Positions 8,378 through 17,400 of a DNA stretch of 25,711 nt are shown here, one piece after another. Under the pieces are notes generated by a model. The model had not been told where the DNA came from and ran no database searches. It saw only the letters and a program-made list of their open reading frames with translations. The translations under genes were made by a program, and so were the position numbers. The DNA is from a virus. The DNA lies in the IMG/VR virus record IMGVR_UViG_3300030333_003972, positions 3,236 through 28,946 of that record. One strand, 5' to 3'. Every line of letters begins with the position of its first letter. Position 1 is the stretch's first letter.

Positions 8378-11300
8378 TTAATCTTGAGCTTTTGCTTTAG
8401 ATGGCTGACCCAGAATACTCTGGTAAACTTTTGATATAAAGCTTTCCAGCTTCAGTTTTTTAGCGGTTTCAGTTTTAACTACCTGACCTTTTTTGTTTCT
8501 TACAAGACCACCCTTGTATGCAAGTGCTATCAGCACAGGGTTCCTAGAATTGGAACTCATCCTGCCGTACAGACTTTCAAGCCTTGGTCTGACACCGTAC
8601 TTAATATATCCAGCTACAGCGTTAACCTGCGTTTGTAAGTGACCTTTCCTATACATATCCCAATCGATATATACCCCTTCTTTTTCAAGACCTTTCTTAG
8701 CTACCTCAAAAGCCTTCAGACCCATCTGACCTACACCTGAAGAATCAGAGTACATAGCCTTCATTTCCTCTTTTTCTTCATCGCTGATGTCCATTGAGTC
8801 AATCCATTTGGTGTTCTGATCACCTTTATTAACTCCCAACTTGTCGTAAGACTTACCTTTACCTCTGGCTGACTCTGTTTCGATAACGAGCTTGATCGCC
8901 ATAGGGTTAACATCTTCAACAAGCGAAGCAGACTTCTGTATGGTTTCTTCCATTTCAATAGGATCAGCAAACCTTAGTTTTGCGACCTTTGATGATTTTA
9001 GGTCCCGATTTATCCCCATCCTTTTCGCCATAGCTTTGGATGTTTCTTCGGGTTCAGGCGCAAACCCTTGTCTGGCAATGTAACCTGTGATACCACCCAA
9101 TCCTCTTGCAGGGTTTTCCATTCCCTCAAAAAAAGGATTGTCATACGCTATTGGGGAGGTCCCCGAAGGTTGTACTCCAGCAAAATCACCTGACGCATCA
9201 TCTTGATCGTTCAGGTACTGCATTAATTTATCGTCAGCAGTCTCTCTTATTCCATAAAAGACACTGATATCTTTATCGCTCTGGCCTCCAGCACCATAAC
9301 TAAATATGGCTTGTGCGAATTTTTTAGCATTGTTCTGAACAGCTCTGGCCTTCATCTCCCGTGATATCTCGTCTTCCTCAGTGCTGTTCTGGTAAGAAAT
9401 TCTATATGCTTCTTCCGCAGTTTTATTTACAGCTAAAGACCGAGCATCTTTTTTAGAAAATTCAGATTCTGGCTTGCTAAGATTAGCAACACGTGCATCG
9501 TTATAGTGCCCAATAATCCTATTTTCCAAGATTCTAAGCTGGTCAAGTCTGGGATCGGATTTGTTAATTGAGGAATAGTAATCTGCATATTTACTCCTGT
9601 ATTCGTTTTCGTCCATATAAGCGTCTATAACGCTTTGCTCGGAACCGATCAATGATGGAGCTTTTACTGGTTCAACAAAGCCAGATCCATCGTTTACTAT
9701 CTCGATATCTCCATTTGGGTATTTCTTAATCGTTTTTCCATCGGACGCTTTAAGCATTAAGCTTTCAGTGTTTCTTTCGGCAATATCGGCAGTGGTCTGA
9801 AACCTATCAGAATCAGAACGCTCCTGTGCCTCAAGTCTAGCTATCTCTTCTTCAGACAAATCAAACCCAGCATTGCCAGAGTCTATTCTTCGTTCTCTAG
9901 CGATCTGGTCCTGCCTGTCTTGATCTCTATAAAAGTTTTTAAAGGCTCTTTCTTCGTCTAGTCTAGCCAGCAATGATCTTTCGTCTTGGTTCTGTCTAGC
10001 TTGCACTACGTATTCTGGTATTTCCCCGTACTGTTTTTCGTAGTTTTCGACAAATTCAGGCATTGTCACGACAGCAGTGTTATTTTTGAACTGCTCATCG
10101 ACCATTTCCTGTGTTGCTTCACCCCCAGTCATTGGGTTGACAAACTTCAGAGTGTTAGGGTCAAGCATTGCTATAGGTTGGTTGACTTGTCCTTCGGGTG
10201 TATTCAGCGTGTTTAATCTCTGAACCGTATCCATCGTTGTTGTGGCATCGCTGTCAATCAATGGAGGTGCTACAGTTGTTGTTTCTCTGTCTGTTGCTGT
10301 TACCGTTTGATTTGGGTCAGATGAAAAAAGATTAGTAAGGTTTGAAAAGAAATTTCTTTGCTTTTCTGGAAAATCTTCAGCTCGTTGCTCTCTTGCTTCT
10401 ATCCTGCTTTTGGCAAGCATGCTGTCTGTTTTTTCTGGTTCAAATATATCTGGGTTTTGCTCATTTACTTTTTCTCTTTCTCGCCTAAGACCTGTGGAAA
10501 GAAGCATCCCGTCTTGGCTGTCTATCGTGTCAGAAGAAGTATCGAACCCACCAGAAACAATAACTTTGTCTTTTTTTGTGGCAAACCTTTGTAAGCGAAC
10601 CCAATCATCAAATTCTGGAAGTTGACTAAATCCTTCGTCTTTTAAAAATTGAGCTAAGGTTGGTATTTGTGACTTTGGCATTAACTTATTGCCTTCGCCA
10701 AGTTCAGCTTCATACCAACCTCTAGGCAGACTTCCGGGTGTTTCCTCTTCTTGCTTTCGAGCTTGCTCAGGTGTAAGAAATCTATATGTAACTTCATCCC
10801 CTACTACATTTGCAACTCCATACAAAGCACCGTACTCATTTTTAAGTCTCTCCCCTTTGTCTTGATTGAGCTTTACTAATTTATCGTAGGCTGATGCGTA
10901 ACTCGCTGTGTCTTTAGCAGACAAGACAGTTGGGTCAAGCAGGTCATCTTTTGTAATTTGCACACCATAAAAACCATCTTTGTTCAGCTCTACATCGTTG
11001 CCCTCATATATGTCATTTATGTACTTGTTTCTTTGTGTTATGAATTTATTTAAGGCAGATGGTTTTAGGTTTTTGGCAACTATATTAAAACTAGAGTCCT
11101 CCAACTGTAGGCGTTTAAGCTGATTATCTTGTGCGATCTTGTCCTGCTGTATGTCGTACTGCATCGCCATCCCAACACCCTTGATGGCTGTGTCGATCAT
11201 ACTGTTATAACGAGCATCTTCACGCCTACGCTCTTCTTCTTCTCTTTGTGCTCGATACTTGGCTTCAGCCATATTACGGTTGAACTTAGCCTGCCCTATG

Positions 11301-11398
11301 CCCATATAGGCATTACCGACATCAGCGAATGTTCTTGATGCGGTGCTCATCAACCCAGTGTATGGGTTCCCACCTAAGTTTCTAAATTGAAGTGCCAT
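8378..11398 (-). CDS. Internal virion (ejection) protein with C-terminal lytic-transglycosylase-like domain
   Basis: This 1006-aa protein begins with a helical, strongly charged segment (KYRAQREEEERRREDARY near residues 48-65), then a long Gln/Asp/Glu-rich, mostly hydrophilic body. The last 180 residues resemble a lytic transglycosylase (SLT) fold: ETES with a candidate catalytic Glu at 842, GVGQMG at 888-893, NAVAGYIKYG near 926-935 and AYKGG at 961-965, where families usually have AYNxG. The spacing from the Glu to GVGQMG (about 46 residues) is longer than in classical SLT domains, so an insertion or a divergent subfamily is likely. Its size, position between a Gly-rich virion protein and the giant protein, and this domain suggest an ejected protein that opens peptidoglycan during DNA entry, like T7 gp16, although there the domain is N-terminal. 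The start at 11398 follows AAAGG. Confidence 0.87.
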   Translation of the reverse strand: MALQFRNLGGNPYTGLMSTASRTFADVGNAYMGIGQAKFNRNMAEAKYRAQREEEERRREDARYNSMIDTAIKGVGMAMQYDIQQDKIAQDNQLKRLQLEDSSFNIVAKNLKPSALNKFITQRNKYINDIYEGNDVELNKDGFYGVQITKDDLLDPTVLSAKDTASYASAYDKLVKLNQDKGERLKNEYGALYGVANVVGDEVTYRFLTPEQARKQEEETPGSLPRGWYEAELGEGNKLMPKSQIPTLAQFLKDEGFSQLPEFDDWVRLQRFATKKDKVIVSGGFDTSSDTIDSQDGMLLSTGLRREREKVNEQNPDIFEPEKTDSMLAKSRIEAREQRAEDFPEKQRNFFSNLTNLFSSDPNQTVTATDRETTTVAPPLIDSDATTTMDTVQRLNTLNTPEGQVNQPIAMLDPNTLKFVNPMTGGEATQEMVDEQFKNNTAVVTMPEFVENYEKQYGEIPEYVVQARQNQDERSLLARLDEERAFKNFYRDQDRQDQIARERRIDSGNAGFDLSEEEIARLEAQERSDSDRFQTTADIAERNTESLMLKASDGKTIKKYPNGDIEIVNDGSGFVEPVKAPSLIGSEQSVIDAYMDENEYRSKYADYYSSINKSDPRLDQLRILENRIIGHYNDARVANLSKPESEFSKKDARSLAVNKTAEEAYRISYQNSTEEDEISREMKARAVQNNAKKFAQAIFSYGAGGQSDKDISVFYGIRETADDKLMQYLNDQDDASGDFAGVQPSGTSPIAYDNPFFEGMENPARGLGGITGYIARQGFAPEPEETSKAMAKRMGINRDLKSSKVAKLRFADPIEMEETIQKSASLVEDVNPMAIKLVIETESARGKGKSYDKLGVNKGDQNTKWIDSMDISDEEKEEMKAMYSDSSGVGQMGLKAFEVAKKGLEKEGVYIDWDMYRKGHLQTQVNAVAGYIKYGVRPRLESLYGRMSSNSRNPVLIALAYKGGLVRNKKGQVVKTETAKKLKLESFISKVYQSILGQPSKAKAQD

Positions 11399-11413
11399 AG
11401 TTGCCTTTGTCGA

Positions 11414-13354
11414 TTAAAATGGGAGCAGTTGTGAACCTAAGCTTGCTCCTGCCATAGTTGCGTATGGGTTTCCGGGGAACAGTGCAGAACCAGCTACACC
11501 GCCTGCCAGAGCACCAAGAAGGCTACGTCTTCCACCACTGCTGTATGCCCCTACACCTGAGCCACTGCCTTGTGCAAAGTTAGCCTGTATCTCAGCTAGT
11601 TTTTCAGCAAGGTCAGCTTGTTTATCCATACCGTACTTGGATAGCTGTAGTGACAATCCTGCTGACTGCTTGTTCTCTTGACCGTATTGCCTATCCATTG
11701 CTTCAGCCATACGTGTCTTGTTTAGTTCATTTGCTACCTGACCAAAGTAGGTTCCTCTCTGGAACATTTGTCCGCTCATAGCACCCTGCATACCAGCTTG
11801 TCGCATACGAAGATCGGCAATCCCTAAATAACCACCTGCTGACCCTGCACGTGCATTTTGTGCTTGACCTAATGCGCCCATTCTCTGCCCACGTATAGCA
11901 CCTCTCTGCATGATTGCTCCAAGTTCCGCACCCGTAATCCCAGCAGACTGTGCATACAAGTTTGAGCGTGATGCGTCTTCCTGCTGTCGAATATTCATAG
12001 CGTCAAACAAAGATGTTCGCCTTGCTTCACGTTTTTTCTGACTCGCATCTTGATCGATGGCGTTGAGCATTCGTACAGCTACAGGTGAATATGGAGATAT
12101 GCCCCTAGATGCCATCATCTGCTGTAGGCTTGCTTTCTGTGCTGAAGCCTCTGCATCGATCTGCTCTGATTGTTGATTATAGAGCGACCCACGTATGGGG
12201 GAGACACGTGAGCCAGTACCTTCTGCAAGCTCTGCTATTCTTCCTCTATACCCACGAACGTCTCGCTGTACTGCTTCTGTGTCTGCTTGCAGTCCTCTGT
12301 AAAACTCCGAGTCTCTTGCAAGTCTTTCCTGCTCACCAGCAAGATCCCTAGCTCTGTCAATCTCTAGTCTTGCTGTTCTAGTATCGCCTTCTGATTCACG
12401 TATTAGACGGTTGTAGTCGTCTAAGTATGTGTCAGCCCTACCATAGTAGTCTTGCTCCAAGCCCCCAGTAAACTCACCAGTCTCTGGGTTGTAGACACCA
12501 CCATAGTATTCCTGCCTTCCCGCCATCTCGTCAACACGAGCCTGACGGTCATCTATTGCCTTTTGCAGAAGGTCTTCGTCATAACCTAGTAGCTGAGCGT
12601 AGGTTCTAGCACCAACCGTCTTACGTTTACCTTCAGCGTCAATAATAGTTGTAGTGCCTTCCCCGCCTGCCCCAAAAAGAGCATCTTCACCCACAAAGAA
12701 ATACTTACCCGTTTCGTCTACATGCCACTGATTGTTGTCGTCATGCTGGACGTTGCCATCATCGTCAATCCAACCGATAATATTGTTGTCCCTGTCCCTT
12801 TTAAACTGGAAATCATCTGGGATCTTGTTAGCACGTGGATCGCCTTTTTCTGTAATTGTTACTGTATATTTCTGCCCAGAGTTTGAGTATCCGCTAGGTA
12901 CTGTGCGAGTTTCTGTGTAGGTTTTTTCTCTTTTGTCGCTAAGATAATTTTCTAAATCCTCTCTATTATCGTACAGGTCAAGCAGATTAACATTATCCCC
13001 AGTAAACTCTTTTGTTTCAGTGCTGGGTGGGTTAAACCTTGGCATTGGGGGAGGACGGTTGTTGTCGTTGTCGCTGTCACTAGGAGAAGACTTACGATTT
13101 GCAATTACTTCGTGTCTTGTCTCAAATGCACCTTGGTCTGGTTTTGTATCGGTAGCAGTGCTTTGTTGTCCTCCTGTGCTTTGATCATAATAACTCCTAA
13201 CGCCCCCATACGGAGTCATTGCTCCGCTACCTCCAGCCTGACGAAGCATTTCAATTTCTTCGTCATTTGCGTATATGAGTTTTTCCTCAGTCCCTACTGG
13301 GGTCTTGATTTTCTTCGGGACCTTTACTGTCCCACCCATTCCTTTGTATGCCAT
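11414..13354 (-). CDS. Putative internal virion protein with Gly-rich C-terminus
   Basis: No enzyme motif is seen in this 646-aa protein. The N-terminal third is polar and low in complexity (Ser, Asp, Asn and a PPPMPRFNPP stretch near 101-110). A middle region is helical and Arg/Glu/Asp-rich, probably coiled coil (about 280-480). The last 200 residues are Ala/Gly/Gln/Met-rich, and the end, about 35 residues from RRSLLGALAGGVAGSALF onward, is a Gly-zipper-like hydrophobic segment that could insert in a membrane. Such an end and the location just before the transglycosylase-bearing protein match the small ejection proteins of podoviruses (T7 gp14 position), which help form a channel across the envelope. 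That role is inference from context. The ATG at 13354 follows AAAGGCAAT, nearly the same leader as the next gene's. Confidence 0.83.
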   Translation of the reverse strand: MAYKGMGGTVKVPKKIKTPVGTEEKLIYANDEEIEMLRQAGGSGAMTPYGGVRSYYDQSTGGQQSTATDTKPDQGAFETRHEVIANRKSSPSDSDNDNNRPPPMPRFNPPSTETKEFTGDNVNLLDLYDNREDLENYLSDKREKTYTETRTVPSGYSNSGQKYTVTITEKGDPRANKIPDDFQFKRDRDNNIIGWIDDDGNVQHDDNNQWHVDETGKYFFVGEDALFGAGGEGTTTIIDAEGKRKTVGARTYAQLLGYDEDLLQKAIDDRQARVDEMAGRQEYYGGVYNPETGEFTGGLEQDYYGRADTYLDDYNRLIRESEGDTRTARLEIDRARDLAGEQERLARDSEFYRGLQADTEAVQRDVRGYRGRIAELAEGTGSRVSPIRGSLYNQQSEQIDAEASAQKASLQQMMASRGISPYSPVAVRMLNAIDQDASQKKREARRTSLFDAMNIRQQEDASRSNLYAQSAGITGAELGAIMQRGAIRGQRMGALGQAQNARAGSAGGYLGIADLRMRQAGMQGAMSGQMFQRGTYFGQVANELNKTRMAEAMDRQYGQENKQSAGLSLQLSKYGMDKQADLAEKLAEIQANFAQGSGSGVGAYSSGGRRSLLGALAGGVAGSALFPGNPYATMAGASLGSQLLPF

Positions 13355-13361
13355 ATTGCCT

Positions 13362-13646
13362 TTAGCTGAGTGACTTGACGTTGCTTGCTAATGTTTTTAG
13401 AGCGTTGACTACATCAGCCAACGATGATGTGCTTGGGTCCAGCCCAGATACTGCTGAATCAATCTTACTTTTAATTTCAGACTTGAACGTAGATAATTCG
13501 TTATTGATTTGGTTCAAGTCTTTCCCTACTACAGAAAAGTGGCTTTCTACGATAGAAAATGACTGTGATACGTTTCTATCGTCAGAAGAAATACCACTAG
13601 GTACAGATCCAAACTGACTGGTTTTGTTTGCGTAAAGATCGGTCAT
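13362..13646 (-). CDS. Small helical structural-type protein (94 aa)
   Basis: I do not recognise the family. The protein is Ser/Asn/Lys-rich and largely helical, with heptad-like spacing from about residue 28 (VVGKDLNQINNELSTFKSEI) to the C-terminus, no Cys, no membrane segment and no signal peptide. It overlaps the end of the 264-aa gene by an ATGA junction (13643-13646) and ends 7 nt before the 646-aa virion protein, so it is probably translated by coupling and made in the same late operon. Position and composition suggest a minor virion component or an assembly factor joining tail and ejection proteins; this is only inference. Confidence 0.78.
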   Translation of the reverse strand: MTDLYANKTSQFGSVPSGISSDDRNVSQSFSIVESHFSVVGKDLNQINNELSTFKSEIKSKIDSAVSGLDPSTSSLADVVNALKTLASNVKSLS

Positions 13647-14437
13647 CTTGGCTCTGGTACGTTTGCTGGTTCCATTTCTAACGGATGTGCGTCTGTTTCT
13701 ACACTTATGATATCACCATTCCCACTTATCTGCTCCCATTGAAATACTCTCCCTACAGTACCTGCGTCTACATAGAATACTTCAGTTGAGTATATGTCTG
13801 CTCCATATTCGCTAGTCTTGCCCTCAAACGAATGCTCATTCCCAATCTTGTTGCCATCCATATACAAGCATACGTTTACCTGACCTTTATATGTAATCCT
13901 AGCTTCTGAGACACTGCGAACATCGCTGTAAAACCTTGCTGGTAATCTTACTGGGTTGAAGTTGTATATCTCGCCAGAGTCACTTGCTGTGTTCGTTACG
14001 TGTGGCACTCTGCCATACGACATAGGTGGCATATATATTTTTTCAGTCTCCTGACCTTTGGTTGTTGACAAAGTGACAATATCGTATGTAGATGACTGTG
14101 ATTGACCAACTCTTTCTTCTTCATCTAGGAACAAAGATATATTTACTGTGCCTCTATAGGTGACCTCATAATAATGCCATATCGTCTGCTCTGAAAACGC
14201 AGAAGGCGATGCTGTAGCAAACTCATACTCAAGCATGTCTACAGAGTTGCTTGTTGCGTCAAATATAAAACCATACACACCTGCTGGTGCTGTAAAGAAT
14301 CGGGTCCTGTAGGTTGTATGGTTAGGTGCTGTAAACGTAAAACTCAACGCACCATCCACAGACACGTTCACAGTTGGTGTGCCTTTGTAGTGTACGGCAA
14401 TACCATTTAGTAGCAGTCTTTGTCTTAGCTGTGGCAT
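13643..14437 (-). CDS. Tail-associated protein built of three repeated beta-type modules
   Basis: The 264-aa protein holds three copies of a degenerate motif: YKGTPTVNVSVD (17-28), YRGTVNISLFLD (94-105) and YKGQVNVCLYMD (182-193). Each is followed some 25-50 residues later by a second motif of the type GVYGFIFD, SYGRVPHV or TVGRVFQW. The periodicity of about 77-88 residues suggests three tandem Ig-like or jelly-roll modules. A fourth copy, YTGQPQISFYVD, sits at the C-terminus of the preceding hub protein (residues 1679-1690). The gene starts within the stop of the hub gene (TAATG), so the two are translationally coupled and probably interact. A structural role at the tail is likely. No named family is claimed. 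Confidence 0.82.
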   Translation of the reverse strand: MPQLRQRLLLNGIAVHYKGTPTVNVSVDGALSFTFTAPNHTTYRTRFFTAPAGVYGFIFDATSNSVDMLEYEFATASPSAFSEQTIWHYYEVTYRGTVNISLFLDEEERVGQSQSSTYDIVTLSTTKGQETEKIYMPPMSYGRVPHVTNTASDSGEIYNFNPVRLPARFYSDVRSVSEARITYKGQVNVCLYMDGNKIGNEHSFEGKTSEYGADIYSTEVFYVDAGTVGRVFQWEQISGNGDIISVETDAHPLEMEPANVPEPR

Positions 14438-17400
14438 TATAGCATTACTGTTTCATACGTTACGTTATGTACAACTCCTGTCCCTCCAGTAGTGTAATGC
14501 ACGACATTGCCTACAGTGTCCGTTTGGAAATACACTCGAATATTCTTTGGTGTACTGGCGTTAGTCAAAGAGCTTGGTGAAGGATTCGTAGTGTTCAAAA
14601 CATTGTCCACGTAAAAACTAATCTGTGGCTGGCCTGTGTACAAAACATCTGCATACAAGTACCTCCTTGGGAACTGATGCTCAGTAATTGGGTCAAACTC
14701 AATCTCGATAGCATATATAGTTATGTCCCCAGATATCTGGTAGCTAATCCCTTTTGAGACAACAAACTCGTCATATTCATCTTTATAGATGGTTGGGTTG
14801 TTGGCATGAGGTAGTGTAGTTGTTTGAAATGTAGCGTTGTTGGCTATCCAGTTAATGGTTGCACCACCTTCGTACAAGAGAGTGAAGCGAAAGAACACTT
14901 TGTCACTTTCAACATCCCCAAACACGTGCTCACCACTTGAGTAGTCTATGTTTAGGTTGCTTCCAGCTAAATATTTACCAGATTGTGTACCTTTGACATA
15001 GATGGAATCTAACCTTTGCTCGTAAAATGCCCTAGTTGTGGCTTTCTGCGTTATTCGTGAAAAGACAGGATTCCCGTTTCTCAGGTCCAGCTTTACGCCA
15101 TTTACAGGTGATGATGAGTCACCTTCAAATATGTAGAGAACATCATCCTTCCAAGCGGATCGTGGTGTCGATATGGCAGGGAACTCACTAAACTTTCCGA
15201 GAGACATAACCTGCACACTGCCATCAGAGTAAAAGCAAAGACCATCGTTACTAATAAAATACAGACTGTTCTTGTATTCAACCAATGAGTTTCTGTTTGC
15301 CTCTGGTAGCCCTTGGTTAAACGGTATCTTTGCAACCGTCATTGCGTCAAAATTGTACCCACGAACTCTGTATATGGCTGTCTCAGTAAAAACTATAAAC
15401 TCGCCATTGTTCTCAGCAATGTTGGTTATCTTTCCGTAGAGATCGATCTCGCTCTCTTCAGGCCAGCTATGGGGATTGCCAAACTCACTAAAGTAAATCT
15501 TACTTCCTACGCTACCTGCAAAAATACCACTAGCGTATTCAATGTTTGTAAGATAAGTCGGAACTACACTTCCACTGGTGTTGGGTGTTATGAATGTAGA
15601 TGTAATCTCACCAGTTGAGTCTTGATAGTCATTGATGGCATTCCCAGTTACGTCAACATCCACAATCTTGTAGAAAGATGAATACTCTCCACCTGTTCTG
15701 TATACACGTGCTTTTGTCACCTCACTGGGTGGTGTGGACGGAAATGACACAACAATCGCTTGGTTTGACGCACTCAATTCTATTGAAGATGATGACTCAG
15801 AAAGCGGACCCTCAATAAGCATTTCAGGCTCATCGCTTGCCGATATGTCTCTAAGGAATGAATACTGGTACTGGTAGGGTATGTTTGCCCCACCCGCCTT
15901 GTACAAAGAAGAACCGCCTGTTTGAAATGTTGCTGTAGCTATGTCAGCACTTGCGGTATTAACAGCGTGTTTATCAAGGTCTGCATAGAAGTAGGATGTG
16001 TTCCCAGCAAAGTTAGATAGCTCGCTATCTGCACTTTTGTTGTAGGATAACCACCCTGTACTTGTTATTCCCAAGTCAACTTCTTCTGTAACAGCATTGT
16101 AATCAGTCGCTAACGCTACGTCTGTTTTGTTTGTAACCGCCGAATAATCTGCTGTAAGAAAAAACACTCTATTTTTAGAAACATAGCGTGTTACTGTAGC
16201 TGTAGCACCAGTATGGTTTGAACCAGCAGAAGGAAATGAAAAACTTGCTGTAAAGCTGTCTACCGCTTTTGCTGTTATCGTCCCAGATCCCAGATTCCCA
16301 GAAAACACTATATTGTCATGCACCTGAGCTTTTTGCTCATCTGCTGTGGTGTTTGGGTCAAATGATGTACCGCTTTGCGTACATGTCACATTTGACAGTG
16401 TGTGTATGATTGGGGTTGCATTAAATTTTATTTGTCTTGTTGAGCTTAGATAAAAATAAAATGCCTGCCTGCTGTAGGTGAATCCGTTGTCGTCAGTGAA
16501 CAGTATGTATATTTTTTTCTGTGAACCAGTTTTATTGTGAACTTTATATATAGCTCTTGTCTTAGATCCTAAACTCCCATTAGAAGCTGAATCATATAGT
16601 GCCTGTGTCCCCTCCAAGGCTTGTATTTCATAAGTGAAGAAAACAAAACCGCTCTTATAGTTTGCTGTAGTGGTATTGTCAGTGTTTACAGTAGACCCAT
16701 AAAACGTAGTCCCAGATAGGTGGTGGTACTGATGAAAGGGTAGTGCAAACCAGTTCTCATAATTGTTGTTGCTGTTTACAACGTGGACCCTTATTACGTT
16801 GTTGTCTGTGCGAAACAGTGTGTACCCTCCAGAAAAGTAAACGTCTTTAACTGATGTAGCTATCGATCCGTATTGGTTTTGTCCTGTTACTACACTGTAG
16901 TTATTTGATACATCCATCACCTGAAGGTTGTCCCCAGTCCCTGAAGAATTTCCAAATATGATCAAGTCACCATTTGTTTTCTCTATGGATTTACTATTGA
17001 TGGATTTCGTTGCCTGACTTGTGCCGAACTGAGTAGAACCGGCAGTACGAACATTAAGATGAGCTTCGTGGCTTGTTCCGCTTACGTTATAAAGAATCGC
17101 ATCTGTTGTGGAAGCACCTGCTTGCTTATAAGAGGTAAACAGGTTGTGCATAGTGTCTAAGTTTATAGATGTCCCAGTTGTGGTAATTGCCACAGAATCG
17201 TCACTTGAATCAGTGTCACTAGCTGGGGTTAGTATGCCTTTTAGAGTCCCAGTGGTGAGTGTTTTTACAAACATGTTTGAGTTTGATGTAACACTGCCCC
17301 AAGTCGGTGTAAGCTTTGATGCTATGTAGTTTGTTTCCAAAGGTGTAGTGCTACCAGTTTGGCTCAAACTCATTGGGAGGGAATATCTAGAGTTCTGATG

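Noticed and set aside
14595-14654. AAGGAGGT seven bases before an out-of-frame ATG with 19 codons, inside the hub gene
   Set aside because: The site comes from adjacent Arg codons AGG AGG, the peptide is very short and unremarkable. It also shows that such sites arise by chance, which lowers confidence in the micro-ORF at 6352-6432.
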